Positions 21,646-32,377 of a stretch of DNA of 64,000 nt are shown here, in pieces (the stretch's first letter is position 1; every line of letters starts with the position of its first letter). Both the position numbers and the translations under genes were made by a program. The stretch is from assembly GCA_951640165.1 (NCBI GenBank), contig OX621241.1, positions 18,357,001 through 18,421,000 on the forward strand, read 5' to 3'. The stretch comes from Pseudoips prasinana. Its lineage: Eukaryota > Arthropoda > Insecta > Lepidoptera > Nolidae. The notes under the pieces were generated by a model that worked only from the letters and a program-made list of their open reading frames with translations, made no database searches and was not told the DNA's origin.

Positions 21646-22370
21646 GGAATCTAGATGCCACTGTGGTCGTCTAAAATACCCGCAGTTACTGAGTAGATAC
21701 AAGATGCTTTCTTTAAAATGTAGACGTACTCAACTGGAAGCTATGATGCTTCACAAAGTTTGCCATAATAATGTTGACTGCACCGAAATCAACAATAAAT
21801 TATGTTACTCAGTTCCAAGAACAGTTCACCGTCGAGAGGTTAGGGCGCGCACACTATTTGCAGTTGGGTCTTGTCGAACCAACGCTGGTGTGCGCGCTCC
21901 CATGCATCGGTTAGTGAACGAATACAATATCCATTTCAATGAACTTGATATTTTTGCATGTTCTATGTACCAATTTAAGAAAAAGATCATTGAAGTGCTT
22001 GGCGGAAATAATTAATCAACACACACAAAATATTTTTATATGATTACCTTATTTTTTTTTCTCTTTTCTTTAATAATCTGAAATCCAATCATTCATTACT
22101 TATTACTAATTTATTACTTTTCTATCTTTGTAACTTTTGAACTTTACTATAATGTTTTCAATCTAATTTGCTTGCATGATAATACTAGGCTATGCTAAAT
22201 AGATTTCTCTAATGTTGTGCCTCTGGTTTATTTTCCTTAAATATTATTATCGCAACATGTGGAAAATGTGGTTGGACATACATTTCATAAATTTATATGT
22301 TTAGAATTAAGTACCTAATGCTCAATGTATATCTGTTTGTTTTCCCGAATAAATAAAATAAAAATCTAAA
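21644..22370 (+). pseudogene. Non-LTR element, C-terminal tail and 3' UTR
   Basis: A 123-codon frame (21644-22015) has RLKYPQLLSRYKML, SVPRTVHRREVRARTLFAVG, RTNAGVRAPMHRLVNEYN and DIFACSMYQFKKKIIEVLG. This layout (R-rich block, RAP..R..NEYN, D-F--S---F-K) is the C-terminal tail of RT proteins in arthropod non-LTR elements. It is preceded by no RT domain and followed by about 350 bases of AT-rich 3' UTR ending in AATAAATAAAATAAAAAT. It is 5'-truncated, with an antisense 3'-end repeat directly upstream. Confidence 0.6.
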
Positions 22371-22463
22371 ATATGACCCTGAAATTTAATGTGTACTTTA
22401 GTACAAAGTTGATGTGGCTATAGCGACTTGTAGGAAACTAGGAAGGAAAGAAACTAGTAAGTA

Positions 22464-23044
22464 AAACCGGCCAAGTACGAGTCGGACTCGCACATGAAGG
22501 GTTCCGTAGCAGCAAGTATTTCAGTTGATTAAATGAAAGTAAATTGAGGTTAAAAACGTTACGTTACGTTAAAAAAAAATACTTGCTAGATCTCGTTCAA
22601 ACCAATTTTAGTTGTTAGTTTCTATGGTAATGTACATCATATATTTTTTTTATTTTTATCATTCTCTTATTTTAGAAATTACAGGGGGGGACACTCATTT
22701 TACCACTTTGGAAGTGTCTCTCGCGCAAACTATTCAGTTTAGACAAAAATGATATTAGGAACCTCAATATGATTTTGAAGACCTATCCATAGACACCCTA
22801 CATGTATGGTTGCGACGAAAATTTTTTTTTTGGTCTACAGTTCTATGTATGGTGATCACCCAAAATTATTGTTCTTTTTCTATTTTTGTGTAAAAATCTT
22901 AGTGCGGTTCACAGAATACACCTACTTACCAAGTTTCAGCAGTACAGCTCTTATAGTTTCGGAAAAAAGTGGCTGTGACATACGGACGGACAGACAGACA
23001 GACAGGGTTCCGTTTTTTGCCATTTGGCTACGGAACCCTAAAAA
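22464..23044 (+). repeat. GGACGGACAGACAGACAG interspersed repeat, copy 1
   Basis: Starts ACCGGCCAAGTACGAGTCGG, has AAGGGTTCCGTAGCAGCAAG, an interior with CACTTTGGAAGTGTCTCTCG and CACAGAATACACCTACTTACC, then CATACGGACGGACAGACAGA and ends TTTGGCTACGGAACCCTAAA. This text is very common in moth and butterfly genomes. It has no terminal repeats or protein; class unresolved. Confidence 0.85.
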
Positions 23045-23400
23045 TCGGTACGGGTGTCGCGACTGTTCGTAATAAACTCCATGAACTGTAATTCAGTTAT
23101 TGCGACTGGAGTCGGCCGCAAAACCTTTTGTTTACATCCAAAGACGGTCAGCAAAATATGTGGTGAAGTTTTGTTGACACATATTAGCTAGGCGTGTGTT
23201 TCGAAATTCAGTTTATAGTTATGTTTCAAACTATACTATATTATATTGCTTATATCCTTTACCTTTGCTTGTAACGACTTCCGGATATAACGAAAAAAGT
23301 ACAGTGGTCCCTTCATCGTTATTCTAACCGAAATCCTCAGTATATAGACTTGGTGATGAGTACTTACGAATTACAATTGTGAAAAGTTTGATTACAAACA
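23045..23400. other. Unassigned DNA between two repeats
   Basis: No recognisable gene or repeat. Confidence 0.5.
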
Positions 23401-24029
23401 AAAGCCGGCCAAGTACGATTCGGACTCGCCTATGAAGGGTTCCGTAGCAGCAAGTATTTCAGTAGATTAAATGAAAGATCAATTGCGGTTTACAATTTAT
23501 GACGTATTAAAAGAAAACTACTTACTACTTTCGTTCAAACCAATTTTCGGTGGAAGTTTGCATGGTAATGTATATCATATATTTTTTTTAGTTTTATCAT
23601 GCTCTTATTTTAGAAGTTACAGCAGACAGAGACACTTCAAAAGCGATAAAATGAGTGTCCCCCCCACTCATTTTACCACTTTGGAAGGGTCTCTCGCGCA
23701 AACTATTCAGTTTAGATCAAAATGATATTAGAAACCTCAATATCATTTTTGAAGACCTATCCATAGATACCCCACATGTATGGGTACGATGAAAATAAAA
23801 ATTGAGTTTCAGTTCTATGTATGGGGAACCCCCAAAATTATTGTTTTTTTTTCTATTTTTGTGTAAATATCTTAATGCGGTTCACAGAATACATCTACTT
23901 ACCAAGTTTCAACAGTACAGCTCTTTTAGTTTCGAAAAAAAGTGGCCGTGACATACGGACGGACAGACAGACACGACGAATCTATAAGGTTTCCGTTTTT
24001 TTTGCCATTTGGCTACGGAACCCTAAAAA
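23401..24029 (+). repeat. GGACGGACAGACAGACAG interspersed repeat, copy 2
   Basis: Second direct copy: AAGCCGGCCAAGTACGATTC ... ACGACGAATCTATAAGG ... TTTGGCTACGGAACCCTAAA. Relative to copy 1 it carries an extra AGCAGACAGAGACACTTC segment near 23620. Confidence 0.85.
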
Positions 24030-24800
24030 ACGACGAAATTGTATATCTTTCGTGTAACTAACATTATTGCTTCATAAATAAAATTTAAAGCACGCTTTCA
24101 TGAAGCGTGTCAATAACATTTTAGGCCCTGTTCTGCTTATGCCGTGAAAGTGTGAACGAACTGTGCAAAACAATATGTAAAGATAACGGTTTCCAAATTG
24201 AAGTTAATGGAGGGAGAGTAGCAAGAGTGGTAACCCTGAACATGAGTGCGATAACTCTACACAAGTCAACAAGGGTTAGATAAGGCGGGGCACTGTCCAC
24301 GCCGTGCGCTCTATCGTTCAAGATTAAGGTCATTTCATCTAACGTCGCAAGGAGTGTTCCGTAGATATCACTCTTCATACATATTAAATATGTAAGAATA
24401 AAATAACATATTGTGTATATTTCACAGTCTTCAAGTGCTATTACTGGAAATCGATATCTTGTTAAGGGTGAATGTTAATCATCCTTTAGAATGAATTCTT
24501 CGTTGTAATTTTATTCATAACATATCAAGTGCCCGAAGGAACTCACCGGGGAAACATTTTGAAAAATGATTTTTTTTTGGTCATTTACGTCTTGTAAGAA
24601 ACAACTTTTGGACTTACCGATTAAGACATCATAACATAGATTTAGTAGACTCGTTACATTATAAGGAATTAATATTTACTTACTTAAGGTCTAATAAGAT
24701 TGAAAGTGAGAGAGAGATAGCTATTACGTGAAATCACAGAATCCTTACCACGAAATTTCACAAAAAGATGAAGTCGAAATTAGTCTCCATTGTCTCTTCT
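24030..24800. other. Unassigned DNA
   Basis: Nothing firmly identified. A GC-richer stretch at 24120-24380 keeps an 85-codon minus frame, but I recognise no family and see no splice or polyadenylation context. Confidence 0.4.
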
Positions 24801-24807
24801 AACTAGT

Positions 24808-25217
24808 GATCGGAGTAGGTAGAGCTATTTAGGGCTAAAGAGTTCAAATGCATATATTAATATGGACCTGAAACCGGTATTTCAGGAATCCTGAATTGTG
24901 GTAGTGCATACTAAACTGTGTGACTGAATAAAGATTGCATGAATAAAATTAACTTCGATTTCAACTAACATTATCTGTGTAAAAAAAATACCTAACTTAT
25001 ATACCTTTTCCACGTAAGTTTATACATAATATAATTCAATGATTGATGATGATGAGATTTGACCAATCTCAGATCATCATGTATGCACAAATTCGCACGA
25101 GAGCCAACGATAACAATAAATATATAATGTAAATCCCAGTCAATCCTGGGATCCCAGCCATGTCCATATTATTAAAACATGTCGCAAGTACCAAAAATCG
25201 CTCTACCTACTCCGATC
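24808..25217. mobile_element. Candidate 410-bp MITE with 18-bp TIRs
   Basis: GATCGGAGTAGGTAGAGC (24808-24825) and its exact complement (25200-25217) bracket AT-rich, non-coding DNA. No target duplication is obvious. An ancient non-autonomous DNA transposon is the simplest reading; a chance pair of 18-mers is unlikely. Confidence 0.5.
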
Positions 25218-25905
25218 TTCATAACTCTAAATATTTACTTACTAACTATAATCCAATAAACTAAATACAGTAAGGTCACAAAAGAGTGGAGGATGCCCAA
25301 GTTTGATAGGAATATTTGACGACGATTAATTAGAACCATAAGCATAATAACAAATCGTTAGAAAAAATCATGAAGTAGAGATATGGATTTATGAATTATG
25401 GTGTTCGTTCCACCATGTTTATATAAAAATGAAAACAATGGAAACCTTGCGAATGTTTAATAAACTGTATTGTGCAACAAAGGGGAACGAACAATGGAGT
25501 AAGGGGGAAATGTTACCAAAACATTAGAGGACAATTGCCATCCAGGCGCGGCTCTCACGTGACCTGCACTTGCGTAAATAATTACAACACCATAGTTAGA
25601 TCATCCTATTGCTCAGAACGGACCACCACCTTGAAAATGAAAGGAGTAGGTATGTCCCCACATCTGAGTGGGATGGTACAATGAGTTTATTAACGCGTGT
25701 TATGAGATGATTACACTACGCGTATATAACGAAAAGGACAAATAATTTAGGATTCATCCAGGTAGCTCTCGACATAAGCGACGTCTTACAATAAATAAAC
25801 CGACAGATTAAATAGGGGTATTTGTAAAACACCAACACGGCCGCAGGACTAGATAGCTAACGACATTATCAACAACTTTTAATAACTTTTTAGATTTTAT
25901 TTTCA
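25218..25905. other. Unassigned DNA
   Basis: No gene. The 70-codon frame at 25472-25684 is unsupported. Confidence 0.5.
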
Positions 25906-26248
25906 TCTATACATAATTATAATAAAATCGTAGGAATACGAAACTGTACATTGAATATTTTTTTAAAAGGATACCTGAGGCGTAATCTACAATCGATATC
26001 GAAGCCAACAATATAGTTTTTAAATTTTTTGTCTGTTTGTCTGTAATGTATGTCCGGGCTAAGCTCAAGAAGTACTGCATGGATTTACTTCAAATTTTGC
26101 GTGAATATTACTTATTATTATTGAATTTTTGAGGTCGGGTCAACTTATAGGCTACATATTATCACGCTATCACCTACGAGGAGCTGAGCGGGAGGAGCTG
26201 TGATAATTTATAAAAATTTACGCGAGTAAAACCGCGGGGCACAGCTAG
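25906..26248 (+). mobile_element. Non-autonomous Helitron (TCTATAC... type)
   Basis: TCTATACATAATTATAATAA at the 5' end after A; the 3' end has GCGAGTAAAACCGCGGGGCA then CAGCTAG before T (CTAG 26245-26248). Collinear with 15125-15452, with small insertions such as TTATTATTGAATTTTTG. Confidence 0.87.
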
Positions 26249-26587
26249 TACAAAATAAGTATAAATTTAATTTGCTTGAATGTTGATGTAACAAAGATTA
26301 CGTAAATATACTCCTGCGAGGGCACGGAGAAGAGGTGCAACGATAGTACCTTTGAACTTTACCTATTTCTGTAGTCGCCAATCATCCGTGTAAAATATTT
26401 TTCTTTTCATGTATTGAGTTATGTCCGAACCCGTAGAACAAAAGTTTTTGCTTATGGAGCTATCTAGTTCTGTGAGGTAGTTTGCGTTTTACAATTAACT
26501 CTGTATGTTCAAATACAAGGTATACTAGGACTGAGATTGACTTTTGAAATATTCAGCAACGGTGAATTAAACTGGCTAAATAATAAT

Positions 26588-27405
26588 AATATCCTGGGAC
26601 ATTATTTACACACGGCCATCTGATTTGAATGAAACATGCCGGATCATCACTGGTTGTCTCAAACCGACGCCGCTCCAGATGCTATATCCGCTGGCAGGCA
26701 TAGCGCCACCAGATGTTCGCAGAACCGTGGCAAGCTCCAACGAACGGTCTAAAATGAGCAACGATACACGGCACCTTATGTACAACAGTAAGCTTGTGGC
26801 ACAAAGGCTTAAAAGTCGAAAAAGTTTCTTGAAGTGTGTGCTTCCACTCTCTGGTGAACGGTCCAAGACACGGCTCAAACTGTGGCGAGACAGTGCTTGC
26901 CTACCCATCCCATTCGTCCCTCCCGCTGAAAACCTTCCGCCCGGACACAAGTTGCCATGGCCATCCTGGAAGTCCCTGAATAGACTCCGGACCCAAGTTG
27001 GTCGAAGCAAGGAAAACCTGCTCAGGTGGGGGTTTTTAAACATTTCCAACCTAGAGTGCAAGTGTGGTTCTGTTCCTCAAACTATGGCACACTTGTTAAA
27101 ATGTCCTGCGTGCCCTAATGCCTGCACGTTACAAGATCTAATGGACGCTACTGACAACGCTCAACGCGTAGCTGAATTCTGGGCTGACTTAATTTAGATT
27201 GCCATCGACACGCTAAGAAGAAGAAGATCTGATCCCAAACTAAGCAGAGCAGAGCATATTCATTTCTTTAGTGAATACATACTTATACATAATTACATCC
27301 AGACTCAGGACATACAGACATGTTCATGCACAAAAATATCTGTCCTGTGTGGGAATCCAACCCACGACCTCCGGTGTGAAAAGAACCACGCCAACAGGCC
27401 CAATC
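26588..27405 (-). mobile_element. SINE family A, split by a 602-bp insertion
   Basis: The 3' part of the SINE (26588-26624, ...CACGGCCATCTGAT) and the rest (27227-27405, ATCTGATCCCAAACTAAGC ... CCACGCCAACAGGCCC) are contiguous in the copies at 43.1 and 59.6 kb. Here they are separated at ATCTGAT, which is duplicated. The head has a damaged B box (GGTTGGATTCC). Confidence 0.9.
26625..27226 (+). pseudogene. Non-LTR ORF2 C-terminal tail, nested in SINE
   Basis: The frame opens directly after the target duplication: NETCRIITGCLKPTPLQMLY, LAGIAPPDVRR, then a linker with GHKLPWPSWKSLNRLRTQVG, KENLLRWGF, the CxC...H...C motif CKCGSVPQTMAHLLKCP (C at about 27057), CTLQDLMDATDNAQRVAEFW and the stop at 27195-27197. 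The last 29 bases end in (AAG)n before the second ATCTGAT. This is the 3' 602 bp of an R1/LOA-like non-LTR element, inserted by target-primed reverse transcription and severely 5'-truncated. The CxC-H-C cluster near the C-terminus is a probable zinc-binding knuckle. The frame is undamaged, so the insertion is probably recent. Confidence 0.88.
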
Positions 27406-27465
27406 AAATGTATCTGCAATTTAAAGTTTATCTGCAACATATTTTTTTATATTTATGTTTTTTTT

Positions 27466-27668
27466 GTTTATAAAGACAACGCCCGCATTAGTGATTTTAA
27501 TACCTGCGTCGCGGGGTACTTTACAAACATATAATAGACGAACACAAATTACATCCAGACTCAGAACAACAATTTATGGGTCACACAAATAGTGGTCCAG
27601 CGCGGGACTCGAACCCGCGACACGAAGCGGCGAGGCGACTGTCTTAGCCGCTGCGCCACACGTGCAAA
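27466..27668 (-). mobile_element. SINE family B
   Basis: The best-preserved family B copy: the minus strand reads GCACGTGTGGCGCAGCGGCT, AAGACAGTCGCCTCGCCGCT, B box GGTTCGAGTCCC (about 27608-27619), the body, GTACCCCGCGACGCAGG and an A-rich tail. It sits 60 bases from the SINE A copy in the same orientation. Confidence 0.9.
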
Positions 27669-28949
27669 TATATAATTGCGGAAAAGATAGGAATACATTC
27701 ACGGAAAGAGATTGAGATATTCTTGACGGCCTTCGCCTTCAACAGAATGTCAATATCATTTTCTACCCACTCCCAATACACTGTAGTTAAATTATACCAT
27801 TTTAGTAATAATCTATTAAAGCTGATTCACTGTAGGCAGTTTGATAATAATTTGTACTTCCTGGACATCAGTACAATAAGAAGTTTTCATAGAAAGCGTA
27901 ATATACAAGGTATACCTCAGCTAAAAAATATTTATCCTCAAGACTGTTTGTAAAGTATGAAGCTTTTCTAGTTAAAGTATACATTGAATTACTGATTAAA
28001 AAAAGCATGCAATTGACTTCAACTTTTATTTATAACACACCCATTTCAACCATACATCTACATAATACAATACCTTTAAGCAAATAAGAAAATTGGTTCA
28101 CATATAATGGAAAAGCTGCGTAACTTTAATATAAAACAAAAGATAACGTGTAGTCGCGATGATAACCTCCCCCTTTTTTGGGTTCGGCTAATAATCCACT
28201 GGTGTTTATATATATATTTTTTACGTTTATAATTAGCGTAAGAGGGTTTCACTGCTTCGCCGGACATTAGAAGTATTTAGCCTTCTAGAAAACAAAATAC
28301 ATAGTTATCCAAAAAAGTGATGGTAATGTTTCGATTGTCTATTTAACAAAGACACGTTATATATTCCTCAATTAAAACATTTAAGAATGTGTACCGTGAT
28401 GTAATAACTATTTTTAACATTTTAATTTGGAGGGCAGACAAACTACCTAAAACCCTGTATATAATTTCTCAGAAAGGTTTTGAGTGTCGTATCGTCATAT
28501 GTCGTTAAAGTATGCGTGAGTCTGGCGCAGCGGTGACTCACAGGATCACGTGGAGAGGCTTAATAGGCACGACACTTCTGCTGACGAGCAATGTGCTATA
28601 TTAATTTATGAACATAATATTTCATCACTTCCGCGTCTGCTATTTAAGTTAAACATAAACGTTTGCCGTAAATTAAATCGGTTTTGTATATATTCTACAA
28701 ACATAAAATATGCCAACGACCTTCAATCTTTTCCGCAATTCGTAATCTCCTTGTACAAAACTAAAGATGTGCTATCGGTCGCCTTGCTTGCTAAATATTA
28801 CTTCTTAAACAATTAAACAATACGTGTCAGTAATTCTCAAAGTAAGGTTAGTGAGAATTCTTATTCTATGTCATTGTATTTAAATAAAAGTAATTTATGT
28901 TCCGTATGCCGTATACGTATCAGAAGTTGTGAGAGGGTCACAGAGCAAC
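27669..28949. other. Unassigned AT-rich DNA
   Basis: No gene recognised. Open frames at 27723-27953 and 28550-28816 are AT-rich and match no family. Confidence 0.5.
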
Positions 28950-29160
28950 ACAGCGACTGGATGCTGTGGATAGTATGAGGTTTGTATGTGTGCGTAGTTG
29001 CCGAATAATATTTTTCGCACACACAAGGTCGAGGTCGAATAGCTTGACTTCCTAGATCGGCAACGAGCGACCTCGTGTCGGAGTTTGTAGCCTGTCGCCG
29101 CCCGCCGCCGGCTCGTCCGCCCGCCCGACTACCGAAGCCTTTGTTTTTCATATTTCATCG
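28950..29160. promoter_or_regulatory. GC-rich block
   Basis: Contains GCCGCCCGCCGCCGGCTCGT and CCGCCCGCCC next to AT-rich DNA. A 96-codon minus frame begins MKNKGFGSRAGGRAGGGRRQ, but it looks like simple-sequence translation and fades into AT-rich DNA. It could be an untranslated exon or regulatory island; function unknown. Confidence 0.2.
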
Positions 29161-30424
29161 GTTTATACATATTACTGTAGCCGTGACTTCATGTAGGTAT
29201 AACTATGTGTTATTATCATTCTGTGTTATTTCTTATTAAAAAAAAACACGTGCACACATAGACTTACTCATCTTCTATAACAATCAGCGTTGATAATAAT
29301 TTGCGTCCCACCTAACCCCGTCTTTATTTAATATTTTCATCAATTATCCACTAAACTTCCATTAATCGAGAAATGTTTAAACATTCAGCCAGACACATGT
29401 AACTGACTATTTTTTAAAAGTGTCACTGGTTCAAAGAACATATTTAAATAGGTACATATTTTTTCTTCTCATTCTGACGGTTCTATGAAACTTAAGTTTT
29501 TTTTTATGTGGGCGTCATATTTGGTGCGAAAACTCATATCAGAATACAAATACAAGATATTATCTATTTCGCCATAAATAAAACACCTTCCTATTATGAT
29601 GTCACAATAATTTTTATCCTTGAGTAAATATTTAACTTGTACAAATACGTTATATAAATGTTTATCTTTATTTTTTATCTGATATTCCTTAAATATGATT
29701 TGAGCAGTTCCTCATCACGTAGAAGGTACAGCTAGCAACAGCTGTAGCGTAACAGAGATTAAACTATTATCGCTCCAAGTTATTTTAAGATTTACGATTG
29801 AAAATCGGGAATAAGTCTAAAGGCCAGACTTATTTGTATTATTTAATCAAGCATTCGCTGATGGTGTATTGTATAATTCAAATTAGTAAATGGTTTTCAT
29901 GGCCACTAAATTAAGTACTCGTCAAGCTAGTTTTTTTTGCTGGCTGTACATTATTATCTTTAGCACAATACTCGCGAAATGTTTGTGCGGATAAAAATAC
30001 CCAGGGTCAGGCTCAAGGCCTTGCTACTTTTCTGATTAGACGATAAGAAAAGTATTGCTGATGTAATATAGCACTTTTGTGTTTCAACATACGTTTCAGT
30101 TTAGTTTATTTGAATGAATATAAATCTATAAGTACGGTATTTCTACTGATATTTTATTTACTCCTAGTTACAGATTATACGTACGAAATAGGTAGGTACT
30201 AAATATAGGTAAGTTGAAATTTAGATATTTAGTTGACACGTTTTGACAACATTTAGTTAGTATCCTATTTATTTTAATATGTAGGACTACCGGTTATTAG
30301 TCTCGATTTTACAATGATCTGATAACAATTTTAGAAAACGAATGTGCATCGTGACACTAATATCCTGAAGCCATATTGTTTGCTCTTAAACACATAATAG
30401 ACTATATAAATGTAAATTAATAAT
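29161..30424. other. Unassigned AT-rich DNA
   Basis: Nothing recognised. Confidence 0.5.
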
Positions 30425-30720
30425 CTATAGGATGAGTCGTATCCTGTTGCAAGGTAAGAGCTCTGTGCCGAGCGAAGCTGCCCGCTGCAGCTGGGTAGTC
30501 GAGGATGCGTTGCGAACCCCGCGGCGCGTAGCACATGGCAGTGAACGCTGAGCGGTCGATCGCCGCCGTTGATTCCACAACGCTGGCGGTGTCTCGCAGG
30601 GTGACGCGAACCAATGCCGCACGACCTTGTCGTATGACATTGGCGCGACACGGACGCTTCCTGTTATCTCATTTACGATACTTCTCGGCACTCGCGACCG
30701 GCATTAATCATTATTGGAAC
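30425..30720. promoter_or_regulatory. GC-rich block with a possible splice donor
   Basis: A CG-rich island (GAACCCCGCGGCGCGTAGC, GATCGCCGCCGTTG, GCGCGACACGGACGC). Frames are open on both strands only because the block is GC-rich. TTGCAAGGTAAGAG at about 30448-30461 is a good donor consensus on the plus strand. It may be an exon edge or enhancer; not assignable. Confidence 0.22.
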
Positions 30721-31370
30721 AAAGAATGACCACTCACGGTAATTGTAATTAACACGCGTTGACCTTGACGAACTCATTATCTCGACCAGCTTGGTCACCA
30801 TAATATAAGTACTACGTCACAAAGGACTTTATTAACTATGTACGTAAACAGGAATGTTTTCCTCGATCATTGTTTTTACTATTTATTGTTTACATCTGAG
30901 TTCAAGTCCGACTACAAGGAAGTTATTTTATCGTATCTGTATGATTTTACAGTATGTGCATACAACTACCTTATTTATTGATGAATGAAAAAACGCGATA
31001 TTAATATTATTTTTCCGTAATTATGTACTACTACCACTACTACTACTAAAAGGTTTGTACAAGTTTTGGGGGGTCGTCCTTCTATAGCTTATAATGTTTT
31101 CTGGACTTTGTAGCTATACAAAAGTAAGCCTTCGTATTATTAATATAAGATATATTATTAAACTTATGATATTTTTCAATTATAAATTATTTATACCATA
31201 ATTCGGCATGTGGTTCTAGGAAGGATATGCAATGTCCATCGTCAAATTAGTCCAGAAAGACAACAAATCATTAGAAGAATGAATCAACACTCAAATATAC
31301 GAAGCTTGGATAATAACTTCGCATCTAAGTAAAATCTTTTAAAAATTTAATCAATGAGGTATATAATGAG
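30721..31370. other. Unassigned AT-rich DNA
   Basis: Nothing recognised apart from a (TAC)n-like run near 31027-31045. Confidence 0.5.
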
Positions 31371-31585
31371 GATTTTATGATAGGTGATGGTTTTCCGGGA
31401 GTACAAGCAATTGTCCTCTCAGGGAACGTGTCGCGTCACACCACGTGATACATGGTGCAAAAGGGAGCACCGGAGTTCCCCCTTCAGGTGCCAGGAGAAG
31501 GCCACAGCCACAGCAGATTAGTTTTAGTCGGTGCGAGCCCGACATAAACACCCACAGATAGCTTTTACGGGTCGCATGCGTAGGC
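31371..31585 (-). repeat. GC-richer segment, probable interspersed repeat
   Basis: Includes CACCACGTGATACATGGTGC, GGGAGCACCGGAGTTCCC and GTCGGTGCGAGCCCGACAT. A 70-codon minus frame is open, but has no domain I recognise and no start context. It reads like moth repeat DNA, but no second copy exists in this window. Confidence 0.25.
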
Positions 31586-31676
31586 ATATACAGATAATTC
31601 CTTTTTTGTCTTGTTTTGATTAGACAGGGGTAATCTGTCTAATCAAAACAAGACAAAAAAGGAATTATCTGTATAT
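31586..31676. repeat. 42-bp perfect hairpin
   Basis: Arms 31586-31627 and 31635-31676 are exact complements over all 42 bases (inner ends GATTAGACAG / CTGTCTAATC), with the 7-base loop GGGTAAT. Confidence 0.96.
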
Positions 31677-31678
31677 TT

Positions 31679-31723
31679 AACCCATTTGTTTGAGACTTAC
31701 TGTAGGTATCAAATAAATGGGTT
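31679..31723. repeat. 15-bp hairpin abutting the 42-bp hairpin
   Basis: AACCCATTTGTTTGA (31679-31693) pairs with TCAAATAAATGGGTT (31709-31723), one mismatch, 15-base loop. It starts 3 bases after the larger hairpin ends. Confidence 0.85.
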
Positions 31724-31876
31724 CGGCTTTTGATACAATATACATCGTTATGAGGTTTAAAGAACAGTCGCTTTAAAATCAACTTAGATAAGTTCAACCC
31801 TCTAAAGACACAGGCTTGCGCGTTTACTGCAAAAAATGCCACTATTATCATACTTCCTCAGTTTTAAAACACAACA

Positions 31877-31911
31877 CGACTATTCATCCATATCATCTGG
31901 ATGAATAGTCG
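31877..31911. repeat. 14-bp perfect hairpin
   Basis: CGACTATTCATCCA / TGGATGAATAGTCG with a 7-base loop. Confidence 0.9.
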
Positions 31912-32336
31912 CTTACCACCGTGCGTTTCACAAGACAATTTTTACTGCGCACTTCTACTCTATATATTAAAAGGAGGTATTTCGATCCGGAATGACATGG
32001 CAACCTTCGTGGAGCGAGCCTATTCGTTTCTCAAAGGCCGGTAACGTACTTAAAGCTCCTTTGGTGTTACAGGTGTTCATGGGCGGCCATGCCATTATAT
32101 GAAATAACTAACAAACACACAAGAACAATCTCAAATTCGGTGATCTGGAGTCAGCGACATTTAAAGATCATACCGCTTTGACCTTTTTATTAAATAGCTT
32201 CATAGACATTCTTCTATTACAGTTTTATAAGAATGTAGATACATAATTCGCTGCACCGATATGCATACTGTTCGTCAAAAATATACTTGCCTTTTGGAAG
32301 GTCGGGTTAAGATACAGTTTCGAAGAGCGATCTAAC

Positions 32337-32377
32337 TCTAGAATTCACTAGGGTTAAATATCCTAGTGAATTCTAGA
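32337..32377. repeat. 16-bp perfect hairpin
   Basis: TCTAGAATTCACTAGG (32337-32352) and CCTAGTGAATTCTAGA (32362-32377), 9-base loop. Confidence 0.92.

Noticed and set aside
21644..22015. 123-codon frame as a host gene with Cys-rich start
   Set aside because: The MESRCHCGRLKYPQ start looks gene-like, but the RAP..R..NEYN and DIF..S...FKKK segments fit a non-LTR RT tail followed by an A-rich 3' end.
22806..24057. Two similar small proteins (22806-23072, 23821-24057) and a third at 48108-48335
   Set aside because: They are translations of the same GGACGGACAGACAG repeat in three places, with different frames and ends. No sign of selection on protein sequence.
24121..24378. 85-codon minus frame with even composition
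   Set aside because: No homologous family recognised, no splice context, and no repeat relatives; left as unassigned rather than called a gene.
28510..28560. GTCTGGCGCAGCGGTGACTC as an A box
   Set aside because: No B box at the expected distance and no SINE body follows.
28861..29151. 96-codon minus frame beginning with a Gly/Arg-rich run
   Set aside because: The Gly/Arg run is translation of GCC-type simple sequence, and the rest is low-quality AT-rich DNA.
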